Assembly (NCBI RefSeq): GCF_947500075.1
Contig: NZ_CANMQS010000001.1
Location: 744,001-808,000, forward strand
Source of the DNA: an uncultured Sulfitobacter sp.
Lineage (GTDB): Bacteria; Pseudomonadota; Alphaproteobacteria; Rhodobacterales; Rhodobacteraceae
Length of the DNA stretch: 64,000 bases
Reading direction: 5' to 3'
The notes beneath the pieces were generated by a model. It searched no databases, had not been told where the DNA came from, and saw only the letters and a list, made by a program, of their open reading frames with translations. Within the stretch, counting starts at the first letter, position 1; every line of letters begins with the position of its first letter. Shown one piece after another: positions 1-9,483 of the stretch. The position numbers and the translations under genes were made by a program.

Positions 1-2
1 CG

Positions 3-371
3 CCGGGGATGCCCTGTGTCCTGACCCATCAAAGCGGCGATGTTGCCGTCACCTTGACCTATGACCCGGTGACACCGCTTTATTCCATCTCGCTGAAGCA
101 GACCGAAGGGTTCCCCGCCGCCCCGACGTTCGGCCTGCGCTTTGACGGGGATCTGCCGATTGCCATCGGCACCGACCGCCACCAGTTCACCGATGACCGC
201 CGCCGCGTGACGGTTGAGGACAGCGGTTTTGGCAATGTCCTGAACGGCCTGCAGTTCAACAAACTGATGACCGCCTTTGTCGGCGCACAGGTGATTTCCG
301 TCCCGCTCAACGGCGCTGCCGAACCGGTTGCGGCATTCCGGGCATGCGAAGCGCCGCTTCCCACCAGTTGA
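3..371 (+). CDS. Hypothetical protein, 5' end outside window
   Basis: The reading frame is open to the left edge, so the first ATG in the track (position 9) is probably internal and the true N-terminus, perhaps with a signal peptide, lies outside. The visible 120 or so residues are rich in short beta-strand-like stretches and include 'DSGFGNVLNGLQFN' near the middle. From memory this resembles a family of small secreted Rhodobacteraceae proteins that is sometimes wrongly labelled excinuclease ABC subunit B; I see no nuclease motif. Function unknown. Confidence 0.6.
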   Translation, partial: PGMPCVLTHQSGDVAVTLTYDPVTPLYSISLKQTEGFPAAPTFGLRFDGDLPIAIGTDRHQFTDDRRRVTVEDSGFGNVLNGLQFNKLMTAFVGAQVISVPLNGAAEPVAAFRACEAPLPTS

Positions 372-456
372 CGCCACATAATTACCCTGCTGCGCGCCTA
401 TCCTTTGCCGCATTGGCCGTTAGAACAGGCCCACGTCTGTTTGAGAGGTCCGCACC

Positions 457-972
457 ATGCCCATCGTTATTGCAATCCTAACCGCCCTTGCCGGCGCCGT
501 ATGGTGGTGGGTCCGCCAGAACCCAAGGGAGGCCATCCACACCGCGCAGGACGTGGCCACGACGCTCAAGAACGCGCCGCGCAGGCTCGCCTTTCGGCGT
601 CAGACAAACGCCCATCCGGTTGAAGGGATCGATGACCCGCGGATCGCCATCTGCGCGATTGCCCAGTCCTTTCTGGAGCTTGATACCCTCCCGACCATTG
701 AGCAACGCGATCGCCTGCACATGCTCCTGCGCTCAAAACTGCGCTGCACTGAAGCGGAAGCCGAAGAGATGGAAGTGCTGGGCCGCTGGCTGGTCACCCA
801 ATGCAACGGCGCCCGCGAAGCGGTCCCCCGCCTAGGGCGCAGGTTAAGGAAAATCGACGACGGATCGGCATGGGACAGAATGCAGGATGTGCTCGCGTCA
901 CTTGTCGGGGATGATCTTTCCCCCGCTCAGGTGGACGCGGTCGATGACCTGCGGATTGCCTTCAAACGGTAA
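457..972 (+). CDS. TerB-like protein with N-terminal membrane anchor
   Basis: 171 residues. The first 20 residues form a hydrophobic segment ending in WWWVRQNPRE, which suggests a single N-terminal membrane anchor. The rest is helical and acidic, with the spacing of TerB/DjlA-like domains (ICAIAQSFLELD, then TEAEAEEMEVLGRW). Proteins of this fold bind metal or act as membrane-linked scaffolds; tellurite resistance itself is not implied. The ATG has a GAGAGG-like ribosome site about 10 bases upstream. A second TerB-like gene lies at 7455. Role inferred only from fold resemblance. Confidence 0.65.
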   Translation: MPIVIAILTALAGAVWWWVRQNPREAIHTAQDVATTLKNAPRRLAFRRQTNAHPVEGIDDPRIAICAIAQSFLELDTLPTIEQRDRLHMLLRSKLRCTEAEAEEMEVLGRWLVTQCNGAREAVPRLGRRLRKIDDGSAWDRMQDVLASLVGDDLSPAQVDAVDDLRIAFKR

Positions 973-989
973 CGCGGCCCTCAACCCCT

Positions 990-1229
990 TTAGAAGTCAA
1001 ACAACTCCTCCAGGAACCCACCCCGCTTCTTCTTGCGGTAGCCCCCGTGATGTTGCTGCTGCTGGGGCGGTGCTGCTGCGGCAGGAGCCTGCTGGCCAAA
1101 AGACCGATCAATGATCTTGTCCAATTCCCCCCGGTCGAGCCACACGCCCCTGCACTGCGGGCAATAGTCAATTTCCACGCCACTGCGATCTGTAATGACA
1201 AGCTCGGTTCCGTCGATTGGACATTTCAT
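990..1229 (-). CDS. Zinc-ribbon (zf-TFIIB) protein
   Basis: 79 residues. The N-terminal half carries a zinc ribbon: a single Cys at residue 3 (MKCPIDGTEL), then CPQC about 20 residues later followed by RGVWLDRGELDKII, the signature of the zf-TFIIB family (COG3809). The expected fourth ligand of a classic ribbon is not clear, since the first knuckle is C-x-x-D. The C-terminus is a low-complexity Ala/Pro/Gln/His stretch, then a basic patch RKKKRGG and a conserved-looking acidic/aromatic tail (LEELFDF). Function of this family is not established. It converges on the TerB-like gene at 457. Confidence 0.8.
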   Translation of the reverse strand: MKCPIDGTELVITDRSGVEIDYCPQCRGVWLDRGELDKIIDRSFGQQAPAAAAPPQQQQHHGGYRKKKRGGFLEELFDF

Positions 1230-1436
1230 CGGGGTCTCCTCAATTGGTTCCCCGAATAGATAGGTATTCCGGCCGCAATTTCACCGGGCATGGATCCGAA
1301 TATCCTGCAAATTCGCGGGTTTTTGCCCAAACTGCGCTCGGTGCTGACAGACCCGCATCCGACCGCGCCACAAAATCACAACATATCTACAAAAATGCCT
1401 GCCACCACGACTGCGCTCCATGGGAAATCAGTCCCG

Positions 1437-1451
1437 TTAATCTTTTGTTAA
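1437..1451. promoter_or_regulatory. Possible CtrA box
   Basis: TTAA-N7-TTAA (TTAATCTTTTGTTAA) fits the alphaproteobacterial CtrA consensus exactly. It lies about 38 bases before the GTG of the gene at 1489, a plausible promoter position. The rest of the 1230-1488 gap shows no other convincing site. Confidence 0.4.
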
Positions 1452-1488
1452 CCAATTACCCGCCACCGTCCTCGTCTGGAGGGTTCCC

Positions 1489-2160
1489 GTGCGGAAAAAT
1501 CTATATGTTTCATTCTGTTTGCTCGCGCTCTCTGCCGGTTCGGCAGAGGCTGGCGCCTGGTTGCGCGAAAAGGGCAAGACGTTCAGTTCCACGGCGTTTA
1601 CCATCACGGCGGATCAGGACATCGCCAACACATCATATCTGGAATACGGGCTGCGCCCTGACCTGACGCTCGGCGCGGATGTGCGCATTGCCCATGACCG
1701 ATTGGGGGTGCAGGACGGCTTTGCGACCCTCTTCATGCGCCGCCCGCTGGGTGATCCCGACAAGACCAGCAAATGGGCCTATGAACTCGGCCTTGGCGCC
1801 ACATGGGACGACAGCGTTGTGCAACCCCATGTGAAAATCGGGCTCTCCTGGGGTCGGGGTCTGCAATGGGGGGACCGGTACGGCTGGGTGTCGGTGGACA
1901 GTTCCTACCGCTGGGACATCACAACGTCGCAGGGCACGCTAAAGGTCGACAGCACCATCGGCATGGGGTTTACAGAAGTCACCACGGGGATGTTGCAACT
2001 CTACCTGACAGACTTTGACGGCACCGCATCCGCCAGCATCGCCCCCTCCCTCGTTCTGCAACCGCGCGGCAGGGAATACCGCATTCAAATCGGCGCCGAG
2101 ACCCCGCTGGACGATACCGGCAGTACCGCCCTCAAGCTGGGCCTCTGGCGCACTTTCTGA
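1489..2160 (+). CDS. Secreted beta-rich (outer-membrane-like) hypothetical protein
   Basis: 223 residues starting at GTG, preceded by TGGAGGG at a good distance. An N-terminal signal peptide ends near SAEAGA. The mature part alternates polar and hydrophobic residues and ends in an aromatic C-terminal strand (ALKLGLWRTF), as in outer-membrane beta-barrels. Several strands carry paired aromatics (WGDRYGWVSVDSSYRWD). No enzyme motif was recognised. A CtrA-like box lies just upstream, so expression may be tied to the cell cycle or motility programme (inference). Confidence 0.7.
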   Translation: MRKNLYVSFCLLALSAGSAEAGAWLREKGKTFSSTAFTITADQDIANTSYLEYGLRPDLTLGADVRIAHDRLGVQDGFATLFMRRPLGDPDKTSKWAYELGLGATWDDSVVQPHVKIGLSWGRGLQWGDRYGWVSVDSSYRWDITTSQGTLKVDSTIGMGFTEVTTGMLQLYLTDFDGTASASIAPSLVLQPRGREYRIQIGAETPLDDTGSTALKLGLWRTF

Positions 2161-2198
2161 GGCGTTTCCGGGTCTCCCCCGAAACGCGATGGAGCGCC

Positions 2199-4487
2199 TT
2201 AGCGCGCGTCCATCCGGACCACAGCCATCACACTGCCGCGCACATCGGAGGGCCAGACGACCTGGATGCTGCGCCTGTCCGCGCCCCGTGCCACGTCAAC
2301 GTAAGGCATATCGTACTGGCGCACGTTGTTTGCATTGCGGATCCCACCCATCGGCGTGATGCTGTCCACCTTCAAGGCCTGCCCCCCGAACGGCAGATAA
2401 TCCGACGCATCAATCTGCCAGGCGTTGCTCTCGGTGTTTTGCGTGAACTCGATATGCGCCGGGGTTTCGACCTGCGCGGTGACACCGTGATATGAATTCC
2501 CGGTCATCACCACGTTCTTGCACCGTGCAATATCAAGATCGGCAAAGGTGGTATCCACCCGGTCCACCCGGTCAATGGTCCCGTTGATGCTGCGGAACCG
2601 GTTGCCGGTGATCAACACGCCGCTCAGGAAATGCCCCACCCCATGCGGCTTCACCACCAGATAGCTGAACCACGGCGCGACATCACCGGACAAAAAGACA
2701 TTGTCCGTGATGCTGAGTGCCGAAAAGGAGAACTCGGTGTTAAACTCAGGGGCCGGATCCTGTTCGTTGGTCCATTCGATAAAGCAGTTGTCGACGTAGT
2801 TGCCCGACACAATGGAGCTGGTGTGTTGCGCACACAGGATCAACCCGGCAGACCGGATACCGCCTGCTATCGCGTCCCCCTGAAAGAAGTGATTGCCAAG
2901 GATCAGGTTGTTCGCACCAGCCAGCAACCCAAAATGCCGGAACCGGGTGGCGCGGTTATCGCGGACTTTCACATCATTGGCATTGGTGTTGAACCCGATC
3001 GTCCGGCGGTTCGCCACAGGCAGTGCGTCCTCTGCCGACAGGAACTGACAACGGTCGATGAACATTCCCTGACACCCCGTCCCGATAGAGGTAATCCCGC
3101 GATCCGCAGGACGGCTGATGAAGCTGTCGCGCACATGGAAGGTACTGCCGGTCTGCGCCAGCATGATGCCACTGCACCGATCGTTACACTGAAACTCCAT
3201 GTCTGCCATGACGAATTTGCCAAGCTGGGTGAAGCCGGAGAAGTCGATCAGATACTGGAACTTCCGGAAGGTGAAGTTCTGCGTCCCCGCCGCGTCAAAC
3301 AGCGGCGCGCTCAGCGTCACTTCCTGAAGTGCAACGTTCTTGGCACGCACATATACCTCACGGCCCACCCCTGTACCCTCAACCAGCGCACCGACGGGCA
3401 CATTGGCCACGTTGGTCACATTGCTCAGGGTCCGGGCATCACCGGGCGAATAGGTGGCTTGCGACGTTACCTCCTCGGTATCCCACGCGGCAGAATTTGC
3501 GGCCTCCAACTGCCCGCCCCGAACAACCCGCCGGGTGGCATAACTGGTGCGATCCGGAACAGCCGCCTGCATATCCAGCGGTGCGGTCACATTCACCTTG
3601 CGCCCCTTGAGGTCGAGCGTTTCATGATCCGAATTGTTCAGCAGCGCCTGGAACGCCTTCAGAAAGGCCAGCTCTTCATCCTCGAAGGCATCGATGTAAT
3701 TGGGCAAATCAAAGTTGCAGCGCAGCAAAAGCACTGCCGCCGTCGGCATCGTCACATGGCCGACGAAACGAATGTCCGTATCAATTGTGACATCCCCGTT
3801 TAAACGAAAAACCCCGTCAGGGACGAGGATGGTCCGACCTTCTGCCGCGATGTTTGCAGCTTCGAAGGCGGCCGTGTTGTCCGTGGTCCCGTCGCCAATC
3901 GCGCCATAGTCAACCACATCGACCGTGGCCAGCACCTCTCCGCGAAACGCGGCTGTGACGTCTTCGATCACCAGATCATCAACCCGCACAATGCCTCCGT
4001 TGGGCCCTGACAGGTCGATGCCAAAGTGCCCGTAGACCGCATCTGTGCCCCAGACCATATCAACACCGTCGCGCGCCCCTGCCCCGACAATCGCGCTGAT
4101 CTCAACCACCTCACCGTAGCTGGTCAGCTGGATGGGCGGCGCGTTCTGCAAGACATCCGGCACGACACTGCCGTTGCCTTGCGCCGGATACCCGGCAATG
4201 CGCACCAGCGGCAGTGTGCCACTGACCGCCTTGACCCGCGCCGTGATCCGCAGATAGCACCCCGGCTCCAGCGGCGTCTGCCCCATGAAGCGCAAGCGGG
4301 TCACGGTTTCGGATTTGAAAATCTCCAAAGCCCCGCCAAAGTCCTGATCCGCAGGCACAAAGGCAGCATTTGGTGCGCTTTGATAGGTATCTGTTCCCGG
4401 TGTGCCGTTGCCCCTTGAATAGACATCCAGACCATCGGCGTAGGGTGCAGGCATCAGGGCCGCACCGTTGATTGTCGCATTGCTCAT
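2199..4487 (-). CDS. Right-handed beta-helix protein (pectate lyase superfamily-like)
   Basis: 762 residues. The start was moved 59 codons inward to the ATG at MSNATINGAA, which follows GAAGGGATTTGAG; the upstream extension looks non-coding. Residues about 1-190 form a beta-sandwich-like N-terminal part. Then VDYGAIGDGTTDNTAAFEAA marks the start of a pectate-lyase-3/GH28-type beta-helix, continuing with ladder-like turns (SGNYVDN, ITGNRFRSING, MTGNSYHG). No signal peptide is seen. Such proteins include polysaccharide lyases, epimerases and phage tailspikes; catalytic residues cannot be assigned by eye. Confidence 0.75.
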   Translation of the reverse strand: MSNATINGAALMPAPYADGLDVYSRGNGTPGTDTYQSAPNAAFVPADQDFGGALEIFKSETVTRLRFMGQTPLEPGCYLRITARVKAVSGTLPLVRIAGYPAQGNGSVVPDVLQNAPPIQLTSYGEVVEISAIVGAGARDGVDMVWGTDAVYGHFGIDLSGPNGGIVRVDDLVIEDVTAAFRGEVLATVDVVDYGAIGDGTTDNTAAFEAANIAAEGRTILVPDGVFRLNGDVTIDTDIRFVGHVTMPTAAVLLLRCNFDLPNYIDAFEDEELAFLKAFQALLNNSDHETLDLKGRKVNVTAPLDMQAAVPDRTSYATRRVVRGGQLEAANSAAWDTEEVTSQATYSPGDARTLSNVTNVANVPVGALVEGTGVGREVYVRAKNVALQEVTLSAPLFDAAGTQNFTFRKFQYLIDFSGFTQLGKFVMADMEFQCNDRCSGIMLAQTGSTFHVRDSFISRPADRGITSIGTGCQGMFIDRCQFLSAEDALPVANRRTIGFNTNANDVKVRDNRATRFRHFGLLAGANNLILGNHFFQGDAIAGGIRSAGLILCAQHTSSIVSGNYVDNCFIEWTNEQDPAPEFNTEFSFSALSITDNVFLSGDVAPWFSYLVVKPHGVGHFLSGVLITGNRFRSINGTIDRVDRVDTTFADLDIARCKNVVMTGNSYHGVTAQVETPAHIEFTQNTESNAWQIDASDYLPFGGQALKVDSITPMGGIRNANNVRQYDMPYVDVARGADRRSIQVVWPSDVRGSVMAVVRMDAR

Positions 4488-4596
4488 CTCAAATCCCTTC
4501 TCCGGCACCTGCGGCCACCCCGGCCCGCAGACATCCGTCTGATTGCGCTGAAGCCCGACAGCCGTCGGGACGGAACAGGGAAATAACGGGAAGGGG

Positions 4597-5178
4597 TTAA
4601 GTGGGCCGCACCGCAGCGCGCGTATGCCGCGCAACACCCAATGCGCGACGGCGGCGCAGGCCAAGCAGGCTCACGCTCAGGCCCAGCACAAGCATCCCGA
4701 GCGCAGGCGGCAGTGGCACAGGTTGTACAGGCGCTCTGACGCGCACCACATGCGCAGACCCACGCCTTGTCGTGCGCTGCCAGCAGTTCCCGTTGCAAGG
4801 CGCCCACAAGATACCCTGCCTGAAGGACGTTGGCGGAACCCGAAAGACAGACTGCGCAAACACACCGCGCCTGCGGCCCCAGTGTCCTTCCACGCGCGGC
4901 AAAAGGCGCGCTCTCAGAGCCTTGCCTGTGATGTCTGTGCGCTGCGCATAGGCCGCGCAGAACGCGTCACAATGACACAAATCACCAAAGGCATCCGACC
5001 CCCTTGCATACAGCCCGCCTGAGGAAACGGACCAGTGACAATATGTTCTGCCCGGCACTTCTTGCTCCAACGGGACATCCGTCGCCTGCAAAGTCGTTGC
5101 ATGGCCCGCCGCGCCAAATGCAGCGCAGACAAAAGCCGCCAAAACGATCACCATCACAGATGGAATTCTATAGCCCAT
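4597..5178 (-). CDS. Secreted protein with VPLPA-CTERM-like sorting tail
   Basis: 193 residues. A signal peptide (MGYRIPSVMVIVLAAFVCAAFGAAGHA) is followed by a Cys-rich middle (CHWS, CHCDAFC, CNGNC) and then a PVPLPPALGMLVLGLSVSLLGLRRRR segment. A VPLP motif, one hydrophobic helix and a basic cluster is the architecture of the VPLPA-CTERM variant of PEP-CTERM sorting signals common in Rhodobacteraceae. About 15 extra residues follow the arginines, which is unusual, so the stop may be displaced. No exosortase gene is in the window. The product would be handled at the inner membrane and exported (inference). Confidence 0.6.
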   Translation of the reverse strand: MGYRIPSVMVIVLAAFVCAAFGAAGHATTLQATDVPLEQEVPGRTYCHWSVSSGGLYARGSDAFGDLCHCDAFCAAYAQRTDITGKALRARLLPRVEGHWGRRRGVFAQSVFRVPPTSFRQGILWAPCNGNCWQRTTRRGSAHVVRVRAPVQPVPLPPALGMLVLGLSVSLLGLRRRRALGVARHTRAAVRPT

Positions 5179-5280
5179 GCCGTCAGGACTAGGGGCTAAC
5201 CCCTTAACAAAGCGTAAAGTTTGAAAGGGATTTTAGGAGATTTGTCTTAAGTGCCGTGCCCCTGCCCGAACGGGAGCATC

Positions 5281-5694
5281 TCAGGCTGTCACACTCTCCG
5301 AATCCAGGATCTGCACCCCTCCGATACGCCAACCTGCATCTGTCTTGATCATCCGGTAGGCCAGCAGGTGCTTGAACCCCTTGGCATCCACGATCTGCAC
5401 TTTCTGGATCAGCGCGCCGCGCTGTTCGGCCAGCTCCAGATAGGTCACCTCGGCAGGACGCCAGACCATGGGATAGCCCTGCGTCACCATGCGCTCAAAG
5501 TTCTGCGGTGTCTTGAACAGCCTCTGCAAGGTGGGCGTGGCATAGGTGAACGCCTGCTCGAAATCGTCCACTTTGAACGCTTCAAGCTGGCTGGTGATGG
5601 TGCCTTCAATCTCTGCCTGCTGCGCGGTCGCGGTGACGGCCAGAAACACCGACATCAGCAGCCCGCCAAGCATGGCAATCAAACCTTTACGCAT
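5281..5694 (-). CDS. DUF4864 family secreted protein
   Basis: 137 residues from the ATG preceded by GGAGACAGGAT; the ORF track start nine codons earlier lacks such a site. A signal peptide ends near ATATAQQAE. The remainder (ITSQLEAFKVDDFEQAFTYATP, then the GYPMVWRP and GGVQILDS strands) matches the NTF2-like fold of DUF4864, found widely in Rhodobacteraceae. These proteins have no known enzyme activity. It lies downstream of lysS on the same strand with a 60-base gap, so co-transcription is possible. Confidence 0.75.
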   Translation of the reverse strand: MRKGLIAMLGGLLMSVFLAVTATAQQAEIEGTITSQLEAFKVDDFEQAFTYATPTLQRLFKTPQNFERMVTQGYPMVWRPAEVTYLELAEQRGALIQKVQIVDAKGFKHLLAYRMIKTDAGWRIGGVQILDSESVTA

Positions 5695-5754
5695 ATCCTG
5701 TCTCCCCATGTGCGATGCCATGATGGTAAGGCGCGCACAAAGGGAGGCAAGAAA

Positions 5755-7335
5755 TCAGGTTGAGAGAAGCTCTCCGGCAAGGGCCGCATCGATGAGCGCA
5801 ATCGTCTCTTCCACGCCATAAAGCGCGATAAAGCCCCCAAACCGCGGCCCCTGCGATGCGCCCAGAAGCACTTCATACAGCGCGGTAAACCAGTCGCGCA
5901 ACGGCTCGAACTTCGGCTTGCCCACGGCGAAAACCATGCTCTGCAAGGCTTCGGCATCCAACCCGCCGTCCCAGGTCTTGAGATTGTCCCGCAGTTCTTC
6001 AAGCGCTTCACGTTCCAGATCACTTGGCGCCCGGAACACCTTCTGCGGCTTCACGAAGTCATTGAAATACCGCACCGCATGCCCTGCCGCCGCATCCATG
6101 CCCGGATTGGTCTCGGGTGAGGCCTCCGGCGCATATCGCTGGATGAAGCCCCAAAGCTGCGACTTGTCCTCAGCCGACGACACAGACGCCAGATTAAGCA
6201 GCATCGAAAACGGCACAACCATATCCGAGGTCGGCACATCACCACCGTGAATATGCCATACCGGGTTGTTCAGACGCGCTTTTTCGTCCTGCGTCTCATA
6301 GGCGCGCAGCTGCTGGTGATACTCATCCACAGCCTTGGGGATGACATCAAAATACATCCGCTTGGCCGTCTTGGGCTTGAGATACATGAAATAGCTCAAC
6401 GATTCCGTGCTGGCGTAGGTCAGCCACTGGTCAATCGAAATGCCATTGCCGGAGGATTTGGAAATCTTCTGCCCATTCTCGTCCAAAAACAGCTCATAGC
6501 TGAAATGCTCAGGCTTCTTGCCCCCAAGGATCTCGCAAATTCGGTCATAGATCGCCGTGTTGGTGGCGTGTTCCTTGCCGTACATCTCAAAATCGACGTC
6601 CAGCGCCGCCCAGCGCGCGCCAAAGTCAGGCTTCCACTGGAGCTTCACATTACCCCCGGTCACAGGAAGGGTCATCTCAACCCCGTCTTCGGTGTCGAAG
6701 GTGATGGTCCCGTCTTTGGCATTCACCTCTTTGATCGGCACATACAACACACGGCCCGTTTCCGGGTGGATCGGCAGGAAAATCGAATAGGTCTGGCGGC
6801 GCTCTTCGCGCAATGACTTCAGCATCACGGCCATGATCTCGTCATACCGCTCTGCCGCGCGCAGCAGGATCTCGTCAAACTGCCCGCTTTCGTAGAACTC
6901 CTTGGCAGAATAGAACTCATACTCAAAGCCAAAGGTGTCCAGAAACCGACGCAGCATGGCGTTGTTATGATGGCCAAAACTCTCATGCGTGCCAAACGGG
7001 TCCGGCACGGCGGTCAAAGGCTTGTGCATATGCTCGGCCAGCATCTCCTGCTGGGGCACATTGCCCGGCACTTTGCGCATCCCGTCCAGATCGTCCGAAA
7101 AACAGACCAGCCTGGTCGGAATATCGGAAATCTCTTCAAAGGCGCGCTTGATCATCGTGGTGCGCAGCACTTCGCCAAAGGTGCCGATATGCGGCAAGCC
7201 GGACGGGCCATAGCCCGTCTCGAACAGGACATACCCCTTCTGCGGCGGTTTTGATGCGTAGCGTTTGAGGACGCGGCGCGCCTCTTCAAAAGGCCAGGCC
7301 TTGCTGCTCATCGCTGCATCGCGCGTCTCAGACAT
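5755..7335 (-). CDS. lysS: Lysyl-tRNA synthetase, class I
   Basis: 526 residues, normal length for the archaeal-type class I enzyme used by many alphaproteobacteria in place of class II LysRS. The Rossmann-fold HIGH motif is [10 protein letters not shown] near residue 50, and the KMSKS loop reads KISKSSGNG near residue 290. A C-terminal helical anticodon-binding region follows. It charges tRNA-Lys with lysine in the cytoplasm. The ATG at MSETRDAAM has only a weak ribosome site; the internal methionine eight codons later is an alternative start. Confidence 0.95.
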   Translation of the reverse strand: MSETRDAAMSSKAWPFEEARRVLKRYASKPPQKGYVLFETGYGPSGLPHIGTFGEVLRTTMIKRAFEEISDIPTRLVCFSDDLDGMRKVPGNVPQQEMLAEHMHKPLTAVPDPFGTHESFGHHNNAMLRRFLDTFGFEYEFYSAKEFYESGQFDEILLRAAERYDEIMAVMLKSLREERRQTYSIFLPIHPETGRVLYVPIKEVNAKDGTITFDTEDGVEMTLPVTGGNVKLQWKPDFGARWAALDVDFEMYGKEHATNTAIYDRICEILGGKKPEHFSYELFLDENGQKISKSSGNGISIDQWLTYASTESLSYFMYLKPKTAKRMYFDVIPKAVDEYHQQLRAYETQDEKARLNNPVWHIHGGDVPTSDMVVPFSMLLNLASVSSAEDKSQLWGFIQRYAPEASPETNPGMDAAAGHAVRYFNDFVKPQKVFRAPSDLEREALEELRDNLKTWDGGLDAEALQSMVFAVGKPKFEPLRDWFTALYEVLLGASQGPRFGGFIALYGVEETIALIDAALAGELLST

Positions 7336-7454
7336 ATCGGATCATCCATATTCCGCCAGGGCGCCCCATGCGCCAGACTGCCCGCGTACCTATTGCGTCA
7401 CCGGGGAAGGGTCAATATTCTGCACCGCAACATCCCTCCCCCAAAGGACACCTC

Positions 7455-7877
7455 ATGCAAGACAGCCCCTCCCTCTCGCTCAGCGCGCAAGATTGCCTTG
7501 TCGCCCTCATGGTGGCTGTTTCCGTCTCAGACGCCGATATCGGGACCGTAGAACTGCTCAAGATCCAGTCTTCGGTCAGTACATTGCCGATTTTCGCCGA
7601 CTACGACGAGGACCGCCTGAGCATCGTCAGCAAAACCGTCTTTGACCTGTTTGAGCAGGAAGACGGGCTTGATGCGCTCTTTGGTCTCATCAAGGCAGCA
7701 CTGCCCCAACGGCTGTTTGAAACCGGGTATGCGCTGGCCTGTGACGTGGCGGCCGCCGATGGCACGCTGGAGGAAACAGAACTGCGCCTGCTGGAAGAAA
7801 TCCGGTATGAGCTTGAGATCGACCGCCTGCATGCCGCCGCAATCGAACGCGGGGCACGGGCGCGCCACCTGTCCTGA
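7455..7877 (+). CDS. TerB-like protein
   Basis: 140 residues. The start was placed at the ATG preceded by AAAGGACACCTC; the ORF-track start 29 codons earlier overlaps the lysS promoter region. The protein is all-helical and acidic: CLVALMVAVSVSDADIGTVELLKI, then GYALACDVAAADGTLEETELRLLEEI. The second segment matches the metal-binding helix pair of the tellurite-resistance TerB family (COG3793). It is soluble and has no signal peptide. It diverges from lysS and converges on the carboxypeptidase gene with a 3-base gap. Confidence 0.8.
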   Translation: MQDSPSLSLSAQDCLVALMVAVSVSDADIGTVELLKIQSSVSTLPIFADYDEDRLSIVSKTVFDLFEQEDGLDALFGLIKAALPQRLFETGYALACDVAAADGTLEETELRLLEEIRYELEIDRLHAAAIERGARARHLS

Positions 7878-7880
7878 TCT

Positions 7881-9398
7881 TTAAAGCTGCGTGGTCTGCT
7901 CGCTGCCGTAAAGCGCGGCCCAACGTTCAATGAGACCTTGCTGCACGCGCTTGGCGCGCCTGTTCCAGGTCCGTGCGCCGGGCGGGCGTTCACGATCTTC
8001 GGGGCGCACCTTGGCGCGGGCGTCCCCGTCTGCGGCAAAAATCGCAAAGGCCATCACCTGCCCGGTGGGCGCAGTGATATAGCCCGCAAGGGATGAGACG
8101 AAGTTCAGCGTTCCCGTCTTGGCATCAACGGTTATGGCCCCATCCGTCATCGGCCGCCCCTCTTTGTCGCGCAACCGGAAGGGTTTCAGGATCGGCCGCA
8201 AAGGCCCTTCCTGCACCTTGAGCAAGGCCTTGGCCATGTCCAAGGCCGTCAACCTGCTGTCATCCCCCAACCCGGAGTGATCCACCAAGGCGGGGCGCGC
8301 CATGCCCAACGTCTCAGCCGCCCAGACGTTCATTTCCGCCGCAGAGGCGCGCAATCCCGCCAATGGTCCCGCCCGCCGCGTTGACGCGGCAAGCCCGACC
8401 ATTTCAGCGGTCAGATTGGTTGAATACTTCAGCATATCGCGCAGGATCCCGCGCAACGGGCCGCTTTCCCACCGCACCAGAACGTCCCCGCCCTTGGGCA
8501 AGCTGTCGATGAGTTCAGGCTGTTTCAGCCGAATACCGTGCGACCGGGCCAATGTGGCAAAGACATCGCCCGCATAAAGCCCCGGCTTGCGCACCGGCAA
8601 CCAACGCGCCCCGCCTTTGCCCAGCGCGCCGCGCGCGACTGTCCAACGGTCTTTGCCGCCCTGGTTCTCATAGGTATAGACCGGCACGCTCCGGTCCTTG
8701 ACCTGAATCGCAGCCATGGCCACAGCGGGACGATACTTCGCCGTCCGGGCATCCATGGTGACCCCATAGCCATTGCTTCCGCGCTTCCATTCAAAATGCA
8801 CCCGGTTGTAATTTAGCGCCAGCGCCGAAACCGCAGGGTTGTAGCCAACGTGATCGGGCTGATCGGGGTCAATCTCAACCGTAACGGGCAGCGCCGCTTC
8901 GTAAATCTTGAAACCGCCTTTGACCTCGCGCACACCGGCTTCTTTCAACGCTGCCGCCATACCGGCCAGCCCGTCCGTGTCCAGTGTGGGATCACCGCCG
9001 CCGATCAGGACCAGATCGCCCTGCACCACGCCGTCGACAAGCCCCCCCAGCGCACACACCCGCGTCTCAAACCGGTGCTCCGCCCCCAAGGTGTCGAGCG
9101 CATAAAGCGCTGTTACAGCCTTTGTTACACTGGCAGGCGGCGTGCCCGCATGTTCATGGGCGCACTCCAGCCAATCCCCGCTTGCCGCATCCGCCACGGC
9201 AAAAGCCACCCGCCCGGTCAGCTTCTCGCCCCGAATAATCGCTTCTGCGTCCGGGATCGCGCGTTTGAAAAGGTCATCTGCCCGCAGCACCGGGCGCAGT
9301 GACGTATCAGGCGGCGAGGCGTAAGCCGCAGTAGGCGCGCACGCCATCAACGCCGCACCGCTGCGCAAAAATCCCCGCCGTGACATCCCTCTTCCCAT
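7881..9398 (-). CDS. dacB: D-alanyl-D-alanine carboxypeptidase/endopeptidase (PBP4, peptidase S13)
   Basis: About 505 residues. The N-terminus has a Tat-type signal (SRRGFLRSGAALMA) cut near AAYASPP. All three serine-penicillin-binding motifs are present: SxxK as PASVTKAV near residue 90, SxN as YSTNLTAEM near 330 and KTG as DAKTGTLNF near 420. The enzyme trims or opens peptidoglycan cross-links in the periplasm. The ATG at MGRGM was chosen over the upstream one, which runs into the divergent gene; the next ATG (MSRRGF) is equally possible. Confidence 0.92.
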   Translation of the reverse strand: MGRGMSRRGFLRSGAALMACAPTAAYASPPDTSLRPVLRADDLFKRAIPDAEAIIRGEKLTGRVAFAVADAASGDWLECAHEHAGTPPASVTKAVTALYALDTLGAEHRFETRVCALGGLVDGVVQGDLVLIGGGDPTLDTDGLAGMAAALKEAGVREVKGGFKIYEAALPVTVEIDPDQPDHVGYNPAVSALALNYNRVHFEWKRGSNGYGVTMDARTAKYRPAVAMAAIQVKDRSVPVYTYENQGGKDRWTVARGALGKGGARWLPVRKPGLYAGDVFATLARSHGIRLKQPELIDSLPKGGDVLVRWESGPLRGILRDMLKYSTNLTAEMVGLAASTRRAGPLAGLRASAAEMNVWAAETLGMARPALVDHSGLGDDSRLTALDMAKALLKVQEGPLRPILKPFRLRDKEGRPMTDGAITVDAKTGTLNFVSSLAGYITAPTGQVMAFAIFAADGDARAKVRPEDRERPPGARTWNRRAKRVQQGLIERWAALYGSEQTTQL

Positions 9399-9483
9399 GG
9401 TTCTTTTAAACCCCACAGAGGGTTTGCACACAACCGCCCACGATACACATTTTCACCAACACACCGACATGTTAGGGCGCGTC

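Noticed and set aside
2631-3803. 390-residue plus-strand ORF inside the beta-helix gene
   Set aside because: Low-complexity shadow of the minus-strand gene, with no ribosome site or recognisable motif.
457-7877. Tellurite-resistance locus
   Set aside because: Two TerB-like proteins occur, but no terC, terD or terZ genes are near, so a resistance operon cannot be supported.
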